Shown one piece after another: positions 1 to 9,573 of a stretch of 64,000 bases of DNA. Under the pieces are notes generated by a model. It made no database searches. It saw only the letters and a list, made by a program, of their open reading frames with translations, and was not told where the DNA came from. How positions within the stretch are numbered: the first letter of the stretch is position 1; every line of letters begins with the position of its first letter. Position numbers and translations under genes: made by a program. Origin of the DNA: Actinomyces lilanjuaniae (GTDB taxonomy: Bacteria; Actinomycetota; Actinomycetes; Actinomycetales; Actinomycetaceae); NCBI RefSeq assembly GCF_003606385.1, contig NZ_CP032514.1, positions 1,922,001 through 1,986,000 on the forward strand, in the 5' to 3' direction.

Positions 1-2
1 TG

Positions 3-662
3 GTCCCCCAGGTCATCCGCGACCCCTCCAGGAGCGGCTTGGACAGGGACGACCCCTTCGGCGGCGACTTTATCGCCCAGATGAACGCAACACCTCCACG
101 GACCCGTGACGCCTGGATGCGGCGGATGCAGGCCGCCCTCCAGGCCGCCGTCCCAGAGTTCGAGTCCCTGGCAATCGAGGTAGACTCTGCAGGCAGGCCC
201 CACCTGCGCGCAGGCTACCGCAACTGGCGCTCCACGCCGTCAACTCAGTACGAGACCGAGTTCTCCGACGGCACCCTGCGGCTCATCGGTCTGCTGTGGA
301 CCGTGATCAAGGCGCCCAGCGGCGCTGGGACCCTCCTTCTTGAGGAGCCTGAGCTCTCCCTCAACTCTGCCATCGTCCGCCTGCTTCCCTCAGTACTGGC
401 AGCAGCCCAGCGCTCCAGCGACCTTCAGGTGGTCCTGTCCACCCACGCCCCCGAGATCCTTGACGACGAAGGCGTCCTCCCCGAGGAAGTCCTCGTGCTC
501 AGGGTCACCGACGACGGGACGCGGGCAGACCTCCTCTCCTCGCTTCCCGAGGCAGTGGACGACATCAGCCTGGGGCTGCCCCTGTCCGACGTCGTCAGTG
601 GCCTGACCGAGCCGCAGGATCTTGACAGCCTGCTGAAGGCGGCACGGGGCAGGCGCTCATGA
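3..662 (+). CDS. AAA-family ATPase, C-terminal part (5' end outside window)
   Basis: The frame is open from the first bases of the window, so the start lies upstream and only about 219 C-terminal residues are seen. The Walker B-like motif LLLEEPELSLN, followed by a switch region VVLSTHAPEIL, is typical of AAA_21/OLD-type ATPases related to RecF and SMC heads, which use ATP to act on DNA or to drive a partner nuclease. The N-terminal Walker A is not in the window, so the exact family is unknown. A tiny reading frame begins with an ATGA overlap at its stop (ATG at 659) but ends after seven codons, so the partner gene often found in such pairs is missing or broken here. Confidence 0.7.
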   Translation, partial: VPQVIRDPSRSGLDRDDPFGGDFIAQMNATPPRTRDAWMRRMQAALQAAVPEFESLAIEVDSAGRPHLRAGYRNWRSTPSTQYETEFSDGTLRLIGLLWTVIKAPSGAGTLLLEEPELSLNSAIVRLLPSVLAAAQRSSDLQVVLSTHAPEILDDEGVLPEEVLVLRVTDDGTRADLLSSLPEAVDDISLGLPLSDVVSGLTEPQDLDSLLKAARGRRS

Positions 663-731
663 CAGATCCACCTCCTGTCTGAGATGCGGGACTACCTCTT
701 GGAGGTCCAGGGAGGCTGAGACCCCGACACA

Positions 732-1817
732 TCACTGAGGCCACGCCCCTGAGGTACCAGGAGGCGGGATCTCCCCGCTGCCGCGGCAGACCAGCTCGGT
801 GGGCACCACGAGGTGCTCTGGCTCGCCCTGGTCCCCGTCCAGCCGGGAGAACAGGCGCCGAGCGGCAAGACTGCCCATGGTCCTGGGGTCCTGGCGCACC
901 ACGGTCAGGGCGGGGGCCAGCATGTCCGCCAGGGGAAGGTCGTCAAAGCCGACGTGCGCCACGACCTCACGCAGCCCGAGGCGCCTCAGCGCGTGCAGCG
1001 CGCCCTCGGTGAGGAGGTTCTGCCCGCTGAACACTGCCGTAGGCGGATCCGGCGAGGTCATGACGCCCCACAGCGCCCGCTCAGCCGCCTCGGCACCAAC
1101 CAGCCCTGACACGACCAGCGCCCCGGACTCCTCAGTGCGTGTCTCTCGAAACGCGTCAAGGAACCCCTGGCGCCGCGCGAGCGCGGTGGCAACGTTGAGC
1201 CTCTCGGTGAGCAGGACGATCCTGCGGTGTCCCTGGCCCAGAAGATGACGCGTGGCACGCTCGGCGGCGCTGGTGGTGTCGCTGGTGACGCAGTCCGCCA
1301 CGAGTCCGCGCGGAGCCCTGTCCACGAACACGATCGGTACCCCCATGTGCAGCACGCGCTCCAGGGCGGCTCCGTCAACGGTGGTGGTGTTGACGATGAT
1401 CCCGTCCACGTGCCGTCTGATCGAGTCCTCGACGGCGGCGACCTCGCGCTGGGGCTCCTCATCAAGGCTGGAGGCCAGGACAGCCACGTCGTGCTCGCGG
1501 GCGACGTCCTCCACGCCACGGTGGAGCTCTCCCGCGAACGGATTGTCCACACTGGCCACGAGCAGGGCTATGGTCCTCGTCGCCCCGCCCGGGCGGCGGA
1601 GGCTACCGGCACGGATGTCCACGTGGTAGTCGAGCTCCTGCACAGCGTCCCAGACCCGGCGCGCGGTATCCGCAGCCACGTTCGGCTCCCCGTTAACAAC
1701 CCTGGAGACGGTCTTGGTGCCGACTCCCGCCAACCTGGCAACCTGCTTCATGGTGGGGCGGCTCCGCTGCCCACCTGCTGCGACCGCCGACCGCAGCAGC
1801 ACAGAGTCCTCACTCAC
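732..1817 (-). CDS. LacI-family transcriptional regulator
   Basis: A 361-residue protein with a LacI helix-turn-helix at about residues 23-45 (MKQVARLAGVGTKTVSRVV) and a periplasmic-binding-protein-like sensor domain after residue 80. It most likely represses the divergent sugar ABC importer that begins at 2078, releasing its operator when a sugar ligand binds. The GTG start at 1817 has only a weak ribosome site; an internal ATG at 1751, just before the helix-turn-helix and preceded by GGAG, is a possible alternative. The family is clear; the ligand cannot be read from the sequence. Confidence 0.88.
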   Translation of the reverse strand: MSEDSVLLRSAVAAGGQRSRPTMKQVARLAGVGTKTVSRVVNGEPNVAADTARRVWDAVQELDYHVDIRAGSLRRPGGATRTIALLVASVDNPFAGELHRGVEDVAREHDVAVLASSLDEEPQREVAAVEDSIRRHVDGIIVNTTTVDGAALERVLHMGVPIVFVDRAPRGLVADCVTSDTTSAAERATRHLLGQGHRRIVLLTERLNVATALARRQGFLDAFRETRTEESGALVVSGLVGAEAAERALWGVMTSPDPPTAVFSGQNLLTEGALHALRRLGLREVVAHVGFDDLPLADMLAPALTVVRQDPRTMGSLAARRLFSRLDGDQGEPEHLVVPTELVCRGSGEIPPPGTSGAWPQ

Positions 1818-1847
1818 TCCCCCAGCCTACTTGACCGCTCACGACCC

Positions 1848-1888
1848 TTGACATATCGTTGTGGCTGTCTGATTGACATCGTTGTCAA
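1848..1888. promoter_or_regulatory. LacI-type operator in the divergent promoter region
   Basis: TTGACATCGTTGTCAA at 1873-1888 is an inverted repeat with six-base arms (TTGACA/TGTCAA) around a centre containing CG, the layout of LacI-family operators. A partial second copy (TTGACATATCGTTGT) starts at 1848, 25 bases away. The site lies between the divergent LacI-type gene and the ABC importer. TTGACA at 1848 may also serve as a -35 element, but I see no convincing -10. The remaining 189 bases before the ATPase gene hold no clear feature. Confidence 0.6.
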
Positions 1889-2077
1889 CCAGACAGGGCG
1901 CCGATCTTACGCACTCCGCTCTGTCACCACGAAGCCACACGCCTCTTCTCACCGCCGTCGCCCTCCTCAGACGGGCCGTCGGCTGGCACCCAGCCTGTCC
2001 ACCTGCCCGGTCCCGGTCCTCACCGTCTGGCGCCTCCAGGCACAGCCGGGTACCCACAGCCAAGCAACGGAGCACAC

Positions 2078-3595
2078 ATGCCACCTCAACTACCCCCTCC
2101 CCGTCTCCGACTCCGCGATGTATCCAAGTCCTTCCCAGGGGTCCAGGCCCTGAGCAAGATCACCTTCGACCTCCTTCCCGGAGAGGTCCACGCCCTGGTC
2201 GGCGAGAACGGCGCGGGCAAGTCCACCCTGGTCAAGGTCCTCACCGGGATCTATCCCGACTTCGAGGGACGCTACGACTATGACGGAGCTCCCGCTCACT
2301 TCCGCTCCGTCCGGGACGCGCAGCACGCCGGGATCTCGATCGTCCACCAAGAGCTGAACATGATGGCTGACCTCACCGTGGCCCAGAACATCTTCATCGG
2401 GCGGGAGTCCTCCTCCCCGCTGGTATCGGACCGTCACCTCAACCGCAGGGCGCAGGCCCTCATCGACGAGTACGACATCGGAGTCTCGCCTTCCGCCCTC
2501 CTGCGCGACCTGAGCGTCTCCAAGGCCCAGCTCGTCGAGATCGCGCGCGCCCTGTCCTTCCCGGCCACGAAGGTCCTCATCCTGGACGAGCCGACCGCCG
2601 CCCTGACAGACAGCGAGAGCGCCGACCTTCTCCAGCGGGTCGACCGACTGCGCGCGCAGGGGGTGTCAGTCATCTACATCTCCCACCGCATGCACGAGGT
2701 CATGACGGTTGCCGACCGCATTACCGTGCTGCGTGACGGAGCCAGTGTCGGGACGCTACCAGCCTCCGAGTCCTCTCAGGAGGAGATCATCGAGCTCATG
2801 GTGGGCCGTCAGGTCGTCAACGCCCCCAAGAAGCGCTCCACGGTGCCGCAGGACGCCACAGTCGTCCTAGAGACCAGGAACCTCTCCTCCCGAGACGTCC
2901 ACGGCGTCTCCTTCACCCTGCGCGCCGGGGAGGTACTCGGCTTCGCGGGGCTGGTCGGCGCCGGGCGCACTGAGACCATGCGGATCGTGGCCGGGGCCGA
3001 CCGGGCGTCCTCGGGCAGCATACGGGTGCACAACCGCCGCGTCACCTTCCGGCACCCCAGGGACGCGATCAAGGTCGGCATCGCCTACCTGTCCGAGGAC
3101 CGCAAGCGCTACGGCCTCGTCACCGGCCTCTCCGTCGCAGAGAACACCTCTCTGGCCTCCTACGACGCGCTGTGCACCGGTCCTGTCGTCCACGAACGGA
3201 CGGTCCAGGCCTGCGCACGCAGGTATATCGACACGCTACGGATCAAGACGCCCTCACCCCGACAGCTGGTCCGCAACCTCTCAGGCGGCAACCAGCAAAA
3301 GGTGGTGCTGGCCAAGTGGCTCCTGCGCGACGTCGAGATCCTCATCTTCGACGAGCCGACACGCGGCATCGATATCGGAGCCCGCGCTGAGATCTACCAG
3401 CTGATGCGCGACCTCGTGGAGGAGGGCAGGTCCATCCTCCTGGTCTCCTCGGACCTCGACGAGATCCTCCACCTGTCTGACCGCGTCGTCGTCATGCGCG
3501 AAGGACGCAAGACCGGCGAGCTTGACATCTCCGAGGCAACCCCTGTCTCCGTCATGGAGCTGGCGACCAGGCAGAGGGAAGGACACCCCGCATGA
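2078..3595 (+). CDS. Sugar ABC transporter ATP-binding protein (RbsA/MglA type)
   Basis: A 505-residue cytoplasmic ATPase with two fused nucleotide-binding domains, as in ribose, galactose and xylose importers. The first domain has Walker A GENGAGKST (residues 42-50) and Walker B VLILDEPTAAL. The second has a degenerate Walker A (GLVGAGRTE), signature LSGGNQQK and Walker B LIFDEPTRGID; a degenerate second site is normal for this family. The ATG follows a GGAG site. Its stop overlaps the start of the permease by four bases (ATGA), so the two are translationally coupled. Expression is probably controlled by the adjacent LacI-type regulator. Confidence 0.95.
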   Translation: MPPQLPPPRLRLRDVSKSFPGVQALSKITFDLLPGEVHALVGENGAGKSTLVKVLTGIYPDFEGRYDYDGAPAHFRSVRDAQHAGISIVHQELNMMADLTVAQNIFIGRESSSPLVSDRHLNRRAQALIDEYDIGVSPSALLRDLSVSKAQLVEIARALSFPATKVLILDEPTAALTDSESADLLQRVDRLRAQGVSVIYISHRMHEVMTVADRITVLRDGASVGTLPASESSQEEIIELMVGRQVVNAPKKRSTVPQDATVVLETRNLSSRDVHGVSFTLRAGEVLGFAGLVGAGRTETMRIVAGADRASSGSIRVHNRRVTFRHPRDAIKVGIAYLSEDRKRYGLVTGLSVAENTSLASYDALCTGPVVHERTVQACARRYIDTLRIKTPSPRQLVRNLSGGNQQKVVLAKWLLRDVEILIFDEPTRGIDIGARAEIYQLMRDLVEEGRSILLVSSDLDEILHLSDRVVVMREGRKTGELDISEATPVSVMELATRQREGHPA

Positions 3596-4575
3596 CCACC
3601 GATACCACCACCCGAGGACCCGCCAGGACCCTGCCGATGCAGCAGATCATGGCACTGGCGGCCCTCGCCGTCCTCTACGCGTTCTTCGCCGTCTTTGGCA
3701 ACCACTTCCTGTCACCCAGCACCCTGGTCTCGATCCTCGACTCCTCCTACTACATCGGCTTCCTGGCCATCGGCATGACCTTTGTCATTATCACCGCGGG
3801 CATTGACCTGTCCTCGGGGACAGTCATGGTGGGTGCGGCACTGGTAGGAGGAGTGGCGTACAACGTGTGGGGTCTACCGATCCTGGTCTCGCTTCTAGTC
3901 GTCCTGGCCACCGGCGTCGCCTTCGGCGTCGCCAACGGTGTCCTTGTCGGCTTCCTGCGCCTGCCTCCGTTCATCGCCACCCTGGGGATGCAGTTCGCCT
4001 CGCTGGGCCTGTGCGCCGTCATCGCCCAGGTCCAGACCCAGACCTACCCGAGCCTGTCCTCCGACGACGGCTGGTTCAAGACGGTCCTGTACAGGACGGG
4101 TGACCTTCCGGTCGGCGTCCTGTGGCTAGCCGCCTTCTTCTCCATGGCATGGTTCATCCTCTCGCGCACCAAGCTGGGGCGCTACACCTACGCCATCGGG
4201 TCCAACGAGGAGGCAGCCGAGCTGTCCGGCGTCATCGTGTCGCGGTGGAAGTTCTGGGTCTACGTCCTCAACGGGTTCTTCTGCGGCCTGGCCGGGGTCA
4301 TCTACGCGGCGACCTTCTCCTCCATCACCCCGCAGACCGGCAACGGCCAGGAGATGTACGCCATCGCCGCCTGCGTGATCGGCGGCACCTCCCTGGCCGG
4401 AGGAGTCGGCTCCCTGTGGGGCACGATCATCGGCGTCTTCGTCATCAGCGTCCTCAAGACCGGCCTGCTGTCCATGGGCCTGCCGGTGCAGTGGCAGCAG
4501 GTGCTCATCGGCGTCGTGGTGGTGCTCGCCGTCCTGCTCGACGTCGTGCGCAGCAGACGCGCCCGACGCTCCTGA
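3592..4575 (+). CDS. Sugar ABC transporter permease (RbsC type)
   Basis: A 327-residue integral membrane protein with about eight to ten hydrophobic segments and the BPD_transp_2 features of RbsC, including TAGIDLSSGT near residue 62 and SNEEAAELSG in the cytoplasmic loop that contacts the ATPase. It would form the channel through which the sugar captured by the downstream binding protein enters the cell. It overlaps the ATPase gene by ATGA and is followed 39 bases later by the binding-protein gene, giving a compact three-gene importer operon. Confidence 0.94.
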   Translation: MTTDTTTRGPARTLPMQQIMALAALAVLYAFFAVFGNHFLSPSTLVSILDSSYYIGFLAIGMTFVIITAGIDLSSGTVMVGAALVGGVAYNVWGLPILVSLLVVLATGVAFGVANGVLVGFLRLPPFIATLGMQFASLGLCAVIAQVQTQTYPSLSSDDGWFKTVLYRTGDLPVGVLWLAAFFSMAWFILSRTKLGRYTYAIGSNEEAAELSGVIVSRWKFWVYVLNGFFCGLAGVIYAATFSSITPQTGNGQEMYAIAACVIGGTSLAGGVGSLWGTIIGVFVISVLKTGLLSMGLPVQWQQVLIGVVVVLAVLLDVVRSRRARRS

Positions 4576-4614
4576 CACCCCCTGACCCGCCTCCGCAACC
4601 GTGAAAGGACCACC

Positions 4615-5784
4615 ATGAACCCCGCCGTGAACCCCACCACCCTCACGACCCGCACAGCACCCGCCGCTCCCGTGCCAGACGGGGCTCCTGCGCCCGCACG
4701 CCGGGCCGTGCTGGCAGCCACCCTGGCGGCCGCCGGCGCCCTGACACTGGCCGCCTGCTCCCAGGGATCCGGCTCGAACGCGACGATGAAGGTCATCATC
4801 ATCGCAAAGAGCTACCAGAACCAGTTCTACCAGGCTGCCTTCAGGGGAGCCCAGGACGCCGCGGACGAGCTCAACGTACAGCTGGAGACCAACGGCCCCG
4901 ACGCAGAGTCCAACGTCTCCCAGCAGGTTGAGCAGCTCTCGGCCGCTGTCAACCAGGGACCTGCGGCTATCGCCCTGGCCGCCTGCCAGCCCGACGCCGT
5001 CCAGGACGCCCTGGTCAGTGCCAGAAGCCGGGACATACCGGTCATCGGGTTTGACTCCGGCGTTCCCGACGACGCCTCCGGAGCAGTCGTGGCCACAGCC
5101 ACCACTGACAACACCGTGGCGGGCGGCAACGTGGCCACCAACCTGGCCCAGGACAAGAGCCTGGTCTCCGCAGTGACCTCCGCGACCGCGGACTCGCCCG
5201 CCGTCATCGGTGTCCTCGCCCAGGACTCGACCTCAGGCTCCATCGTCCAGCGTGTCGACGGCTTCGTGGACACGCTCGTCACCGAGCTGGAGGCGCTGGA
5301 CGGCCTGGCCGGGGCGGTGGACGTCTCCGGACAGCAGCGGTGGACCCAGGCCTCCTCCGAGCCCGCCAGGGTGAGGATCGTGGTCACGGTCCCACCAACC
5401 ACCAGCCAGGCGGACATCCAGTCCGCAGCGACCTCCGTCCTGTCCACCACCGGGCTCGTCGCCCTGTTCGCCGCCAACCAGGACGCGGTCAACGGCGTCA
5501 TCTCAGCGACCGGCGACGCCACCGCCCTCGACCGCTCCAGCGGTACCTACAAGGACCTGCTCGTCGTGGGCTTCGACGCAGGAAGGTCTCAGAAGGACGC
5601 TGTCAGCTCCGGCGCCTTCCTGGGGTCAGTCACCCAGGACCCGTACCAGATGGGCTACCAGGCCGTCACCCTGGCGGTCAGGGCAGCCAACGGCGAGACG
5701 GTCCAGGACGTGGACACCGGCTCCCACTGGTACACCGCCTCGAACATTGACGACACGGAGATCTCGGAGCTGCTCTATGACTGA
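4615..5784 (+). CDS. Sugar ABC transporter substrate-binding lipoprotein (RbsB type)
   Basis: A 389-residue exported protein. A leader with paired arginines is followed by a hydrophobic stretch and lipobox LAAC with the lipidated cysteine at residue 48, so the mature protein is anchored to the outer face of the membrane. The mature part resembles type I sugar-binding proteins (Peripla_BP_4), with motifs such as VIGFDSGVPDD and LLVVGFDAG. It should capture the sugar for the permease. AAAGGA precedes the ATG. The substrate (ribose, galactose, allose or similar) cannot be assigned, and no catabolic gene is in this operon. Confidence 0.9.
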   Translation: MNPAVNPTTLTTRTAPAAPVPDGAPAPARRAVLAATLAAAGALTLAACSQGSGSNATMKVIIIAKSYQNQFYQAAFRGAQDAADELNVQLETNGPDAESNVSQQVEQLSAAVNQGPAAIALAACQPDAVQDALVSARSRDIPVIGFDSGVPDDASGAVVATATTDNTVAGGNVATNLAQDKSLVSAVTSATADSPAVIGVLAQDSTSGSIVQRVDGFVDTLVTELEALDGLAGAVDVSGQQRWTQASSEPARVRIVVTVPPTTSQADIQSAATSVLSTTGLVALFAANQDAVNGVISATGDATALDRSSGTYKDLLVVGFDAGRSQKDAVSSGAFLGSVTQDPYQMGYQAVTLAVRAANGETVQDVDTGSHWYTASNIDDTEISELLYD

Positions 5785-5820
5785 GCACCGGCTCAGGCAC
5801 AGGATCGGCGCAAGGAAGGC

Positions 5821-6973
5821 TCACTCCCCCGCCGTGCGGGGCAACTCGGCCAGGTCGTCGCGGTGGACCACCGGGGCCACGTGGTCGGGTGCAGGCCTAC
5901 CCTGCGCCCGGGCACGGAGGACCTCCGTCAGCTCTGCGGAGGCGTAGCGGCAGATCCCCCGGGCGAGCGTGCGCCCAGGCCCGACCACCTCCACCACGGC
6001 CCCGGACTCGAACTCCCCGTCGACCCCGGTGACCCCCGGCAGCAGGAGGGACTTCTTGCCGGAGGTGATGGCCCGGGCCGCACCGTCGTCGATGAGGAGC
6101 CGTCCCTCAGGCTGGGAGGCGTGGGCCATCCACAGGCGGCGGCTGGGGCGTCGCGGACCGGTGGGGGCGAACCAGGTGCCCATGTCTGCAGGGACGTCCT
6201 GTCCTCCCAGGAGGAGGGGAGCGTCGTCGGCGCCGGCGATGAGGACCGCTGTCCCCGAGGCGCAGGAGATCGTCGCCGCCTGGACCTTGGTCACCATGCC
6301 CCCCGTGCCCACGGCCGAGCCCCGACCGGACACGTTGAGGTCTGCCAGGTCGGCGGCGGAGCCCACGTAGCGCACCGGGACCGCCCGGCGGTTCCCGGAG
6401 GCGCCGTCCACAGGCCGTCCACGTCGGTGAGCAGGACCAGCACGTCGGCGCTGACCAGGTGGGCCACCAGCGCTGCCAGGTGGTCGTTGTCACCGAGGCT
6501 GAACTCCGTAGTGGCCACGGCGTCGTTCTCGTTGACGACGGGGACCGCCCCCAGGGACAGCAGCGCGTCAAAGGTCGCCCGAACGGTGCGGTAGTGGCTG
6601 CGTACCGCAACGTCCTGGGCGGTCAGCAGCACCTGAGCGGTCACCACCCCGTAGGCGCTCATGGCGCTCTGCCACCGGGCTACGAGGTTTCCTTGCCCCA
6701 CCGAGGCCGCCGCCTGCAGCAGACGCAGCTCCCCGGGCCGCCTCTCCAGCCCCAGGGGACGAGGCCTGCGGCAACCGCGCCGGAGGACACCAGGACGACG
6801 TCGTGCCCACGGTCGCGCAGCCTGGCGATCAGTCCGGCGATGATGTCGATGCGGTTGAGGTCCAGCCCGCCGTCGACCCGGGTCAGGGAGGAGGAGCCGA
6901 CCTTAAGGACGATCCGGGCGCCGGGGGGCAGCGCGGCAGGCCGTTGCCCCGGCACCGGAGCCCTGCGGCTCAC
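5821..6973 (-). CDS. proB: Glutamate 5-kinase (two apparent frameshifts)
   Basis: Catalyses ATP-dependent phosphorylation of glutamate, the first step of proline synthesis. The N-terminal amino-acid-kinase domain shows KVGSSSLT, VSSGAVAAG, VNENDAVAT and TDVDGLW; a PUA domain follows (GRLLIDDGAARAI). The GTG start at 6973 overlaps the obg stop (GTGA). The protein is spread over three frames. Adding one base in the G run at 6755-6758 and one C at about 6412 rebuilds a continuous protein of about 384 residues. Both sites are homopolymers, so I treat them as sequence errors. It is the last gene of the rplU-rpmA-obg-proB cluster; proA is not in the window. Confidence 0.88.
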
Positions 6974-8561
6974 TGCGTCTCCTCCCAGACCGAGGCATCC
7001 GTCCACAGGCCCTCGGCGGCCTCCTGGCGTAGCTCGGCACGGGCCGCCTCCTTGGCGTCCATCATCTCGTGGTAGTGACGACGACGCTCCGCGTTAGTCC
7101 GCCGGTGCCCTTCCTGGAGGCGGGCGTCGGTGCCGCGTGCACCCAGCAGCTCAGGTCCTGTAGCCAGGGCCGGCTCCCAGGTGAAGAGCACACCTCGCTC
7201 CAGGTCACCGATGAGGACCGTGTCACCGGCGTGTGCCCCCGCCCTGACCAGCTCGTCCTCGACTCCGGCGGCCGCCAGGCGGTCAGCCAGGTAGCCTACC
7301 GCCTCGTCGTTGGTGAAGTCGGTCTGAAGGACCCACCTCTCCGGCTTGTCTCCCCGCACCTGGTAGACCTGTCCCTCCGAGGGGTGCTGGAGGGCAGAGA
7401 CAACCGCTACTGGCTCCCTGTCCTTCCTACCAACCCCAGCGGGCCGGATGACCGGACGCTGGACAGGCTGGCCGTCATGGCCCACCCTGCCCGCCCTCCG
7501 GGAGGGAGCCTGTCCACGCGCCTGCTCCACCAGACCCGCCAGGGCGAAGGACAGAGGCCTCAGCCCGCGGTGCACGACGGCTGAGACCTCGAAGACCGGC
7601 ACCCCCGGGCCTCGACGTCGCTGCGGACGAAGTCAGCCAGCTCTGCGGCCTCAGGAACATCGACCTTGTTGAGAACAACGACACGGGGGCGCTGTGGCAG
7701 CGGCAGGAGCCCCGTGAGGGCCGGATCTGACTCCTGGCTGCCCAGCCGGTCCGCGTAGGCCGCCAGCTCGGCCTCGATCGTGTCCATGTCGCTGAGCGGG
7801 TCACGGCCCGGCTCCAGGGTGGCGCAGTCCAGGACGTGGACGATGACGGCGCAGCGCTCGATGTGGCGCAGGAAGTCCAGACCCAGGCCCCTACCCCGGG
7901 AGGCTCCGGGGATGAGGCCCGGGACGTCGGCGACCGTGTAGCGGCTGGCGCCCGCCTCGACCACCCCAAGGTTGGGCACCAGGGTGGTGAAGGGATAGTC
8001 GGCGATCTTAGGGCGGGCGGCGCTCATCGCGGCGATGAGGGAGGACTTGCCCGCACTCGGGTAGCCCACCAGTGCCACGTCGGCGACGGTCTTGAGCTCC
8101 AGGACCACGTCGAGGGCCTGGCCCGGTTCACCCAGGAGGTGGAAGCCAGGGGCCTTCCTCCTCTTCGAGGCCAGGGAGAAGTTGCCACGCCCGCCCGTCC
8201 CACCGCGGGCGACTACCACCGAGCAGGGGTGTCCCACCAGGTCAGCCAGGACCTGGCCGTCAACGTCCTTGACTACCGTACCCTCCGGGACGGGCAGGAC
8301 CAGGTCCTGCCCGTCGACGCCTCGGCGCCAGCTACCCATCCCCGGGGTACCGCTGGAGGCACGTCGATGCGGTCGGCGGTGGTAGGCCAGCAGGGTTGAC
8401 ACCGAGGGGTCCGTGGTGATGACGACGTCGCCTCCGTGCCCCCCGTCCCCGCCGTCAGGGCCGGCCAGGGGCTTGAACTTCTCACGGTGCACCGAGGTAC
8501 AGCCGTGGCCGCCGTCCCCGCCGGCTACGTGAAGAACCACTCGGTCGATGAAGCTGGGCAT
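6970..8561 (-). CDS. obg: Obg-family GTPase (one apparent frameshift)
   Basis: An essential ribosome-associated GTPase involved in 50S maturation and stress signalling. The glycine-rich Obg fold is at the N-terminus ([11 protein letters not shown]), the G domain follows with [16 protein letters not shown] and NKVD, and the C-terminal OCT domain is seen in the region 7100-7420. Frame is lost at the five-C run 7602-7606; one more base joins VEARG to VPVFEVSAV and gives about 530 residues. It starts at 8561, downstream of rpmA and a strong hairpin, and its stop overlaps the proB start by four bases. Confidence 0.93.
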
Positions 8562-8631
8562 AGAGCCTCCCCCAGGAGCGACAGGTGCGGCGGACAGGTG
8601 GCAGGTACCCGTGCGGGCCTGCCCAGACAGG

Positions 8632-8665
8632 ACGGGGGCAAACGGTATGAACCGTTCGCCCCCGT
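8632..8665. terminator. Strong hairpin between rpmA and obg
   Basis: A 15-base stem with one mismatch (arms at 8632-8646 and 8651-8665) closed by a four-base loop, lying between the rpmA stop and the obg start. There is no U-tract on either strand. It could partially terminate or process the ribosomal-protein transcript so that obg is expressed at a different level from rplU-rpmA. Confidence 0.55.
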
Positions 8666-8691
8666 TCCGACGTATGACGGTGCCGCGCGGC

Positions 8692-8949
8692 TCAGGCCTC
8701 GGGAAGGACGACGTTCACAACGCGACGGCCCCGGAAGGTGCCGAACTCGACACTGCCGGCAGCGGTGGCGAACAGCGTGTCGTCGTTACCGCGGCCCACG
8801 TTGCGGCCAGGGTGGAAGTGGGTGCCGCGCTGGCGGACGAGGATCTCCCCAGCCTTGACGACCTGGCCCCCGAACCGCTTGACGCCCAGGCGCTGGGCGT
8901 TGGAGTCACGGCCGTTACGGGAGGAGCCAAGACCCTTCTTGTGTGCCAT
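8692..8949 (-). CDS. rpmA: 50S ribosomal protein L27
   Basis: An 85-residue protein near the peptidyl-transferase centre. It begins directly with [17 protein letters not shown], as in actinobacteria that lack the processed N-terminal extension seen in Firmicutes, and contains [10 protein letters not shown]. It is complete and of normal length. It lies between rplU and obg, the widely conserved order. Confidence 0.98.
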   Translation of the reverse strand: MAHKKGLGSSRNGRDSNAQRLGVKRFGGQVVKAGEILVRQRGTHFHPGRNVGRGNDDTLFATAAGSVEFGTFRGRRVVNVVLPEA

Positions 8950-8984
8950 GTCAGGATTCTCTCTCTCGATCGTGTGCGTCCAGG

Positions 8985-9000
8985 CGCCCCTTGAGGGGCG
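8985..9000. other. Small hairpin between rplU and rpmA
   Basis: CGCCCC and GGGGCG arms are separated by TTGA in the 61-base gap between the two ribosomal-protein genes. It may stabilise or pause the transcript; it is too small and lacks the U-tract needed to call it a terminator. Confidence 0.35.
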
Positions 9001-9010
9001 TGCAGGAGGG

Positions 9011-9319
9011 TCAGTCGATAGACGTGACCTTGACCGCCGTCAGCCTGGCCCGGTGGCCCTGGCGCCTGCGGTAGCCGGTCTTGTTCTTGAACTTGAGGAT
9101 GTTGATCTTGGGGCCCTTCCGCTCACCGAGGATCTCAGCGGTGACAGAGCTGTGGGCCAAGTCAGCGGCACCAGTCGTCACCTTGTCCCCGTCCACCACC
9201 ATCAGCGGAGCGAGGGTGACCCGGTCACCCACCTCGCCAACGAGCTTGTCAACAACCACGACGTCGCCGACGGAGACCTTCTCCTGACGGCCACCAGCCT
9301 TGACGATCGCGTAGACCAC
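9011..9319 (-). CDS. rplU: 50S ribosomal protein L21
   Basis: A 102-residue 23S rRNA-binding protein. I place the start at GTG 9319, giving a protein that begins (M)[14 protein letters not shown], as in other actinobacterial L21 proteins; AGGAAG lies about nine bases upstream. The longer reading frame upstream has no L21 character. The C-terminus carries [15 protein letters not shown], the rRNA-binding tail. It is the first gene of the cluster. Confidence 0.97.
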   Translation of the reverse strand: MVYAIVKAGGRQEKVSVGDVVVVDKLVGEVGDRVTLAPLMVVDGDKVTTGAADLAHSSVTAEILGERKGPKINILKFKNKTGYRRRQGHRARLTAVKVTSID

Positions 9320-9403
9320 TTGTTTGCTCTTCCTGTCGCGTCTTGAGGCACCCACCGGCACGGACCACACTGGTAGCAGCCATCGCGCCGGTCTCCCGGG
9401 CAT

Positions 9404-9418
9404 GGTGCACGATGCACC
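9404..9418. promoter_or_regulatory. Palindrome at the predicted start of the rplU transcript
   Basis: GGTGCA-CGA-TGCACC is a perfect inverted repeat lying just downstream of the predicted rplU promoter, so it would be an operator at the start site or a hairpin at the 5' end of the mRNA. About 85 bases of leader follow before the rplU start. Function is inferred only. Confidence 0.35.
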
Positions 9419-9426
9419 GGCTGACA

Positions 9427-9455
9427 ACTTTAGGTGATCCGTCTTCCGGGACCAA
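9427..9455 (-). promoter_or_regulatory. Promoter for rplU-rpmA-obg-proB
   Basis: On the minus strand TTGGTC and TAAAGT are separated by exactly 17 bases, a good fit to a housekeeping sigma factor promoter. It would start transcription near 9420, about 100 bases upstream of rplU. No other comparable pair was noticed between rplU and the end of the SorC-type gene. Confidence 0.55.
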
Positions 9456-9573
9456 CCGCGCCAGGACCGTCAGACCTGTGTTCTTGGGCACGAAGCCAGG
9501 GAGACCGCCCCGGGAAGCGGCGCGCGGGGCAGCCTCCCGCCACCACTTCCGTAACCAGGTTCCCGACGCCGCG

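Noticed and set aside
1227..2153. Long open frames on the strand opposite to clear genes throughout the window
   Set aside because: High GC content makes long antisense frames common; none shows motifs, ribosome sites or sensible composition.
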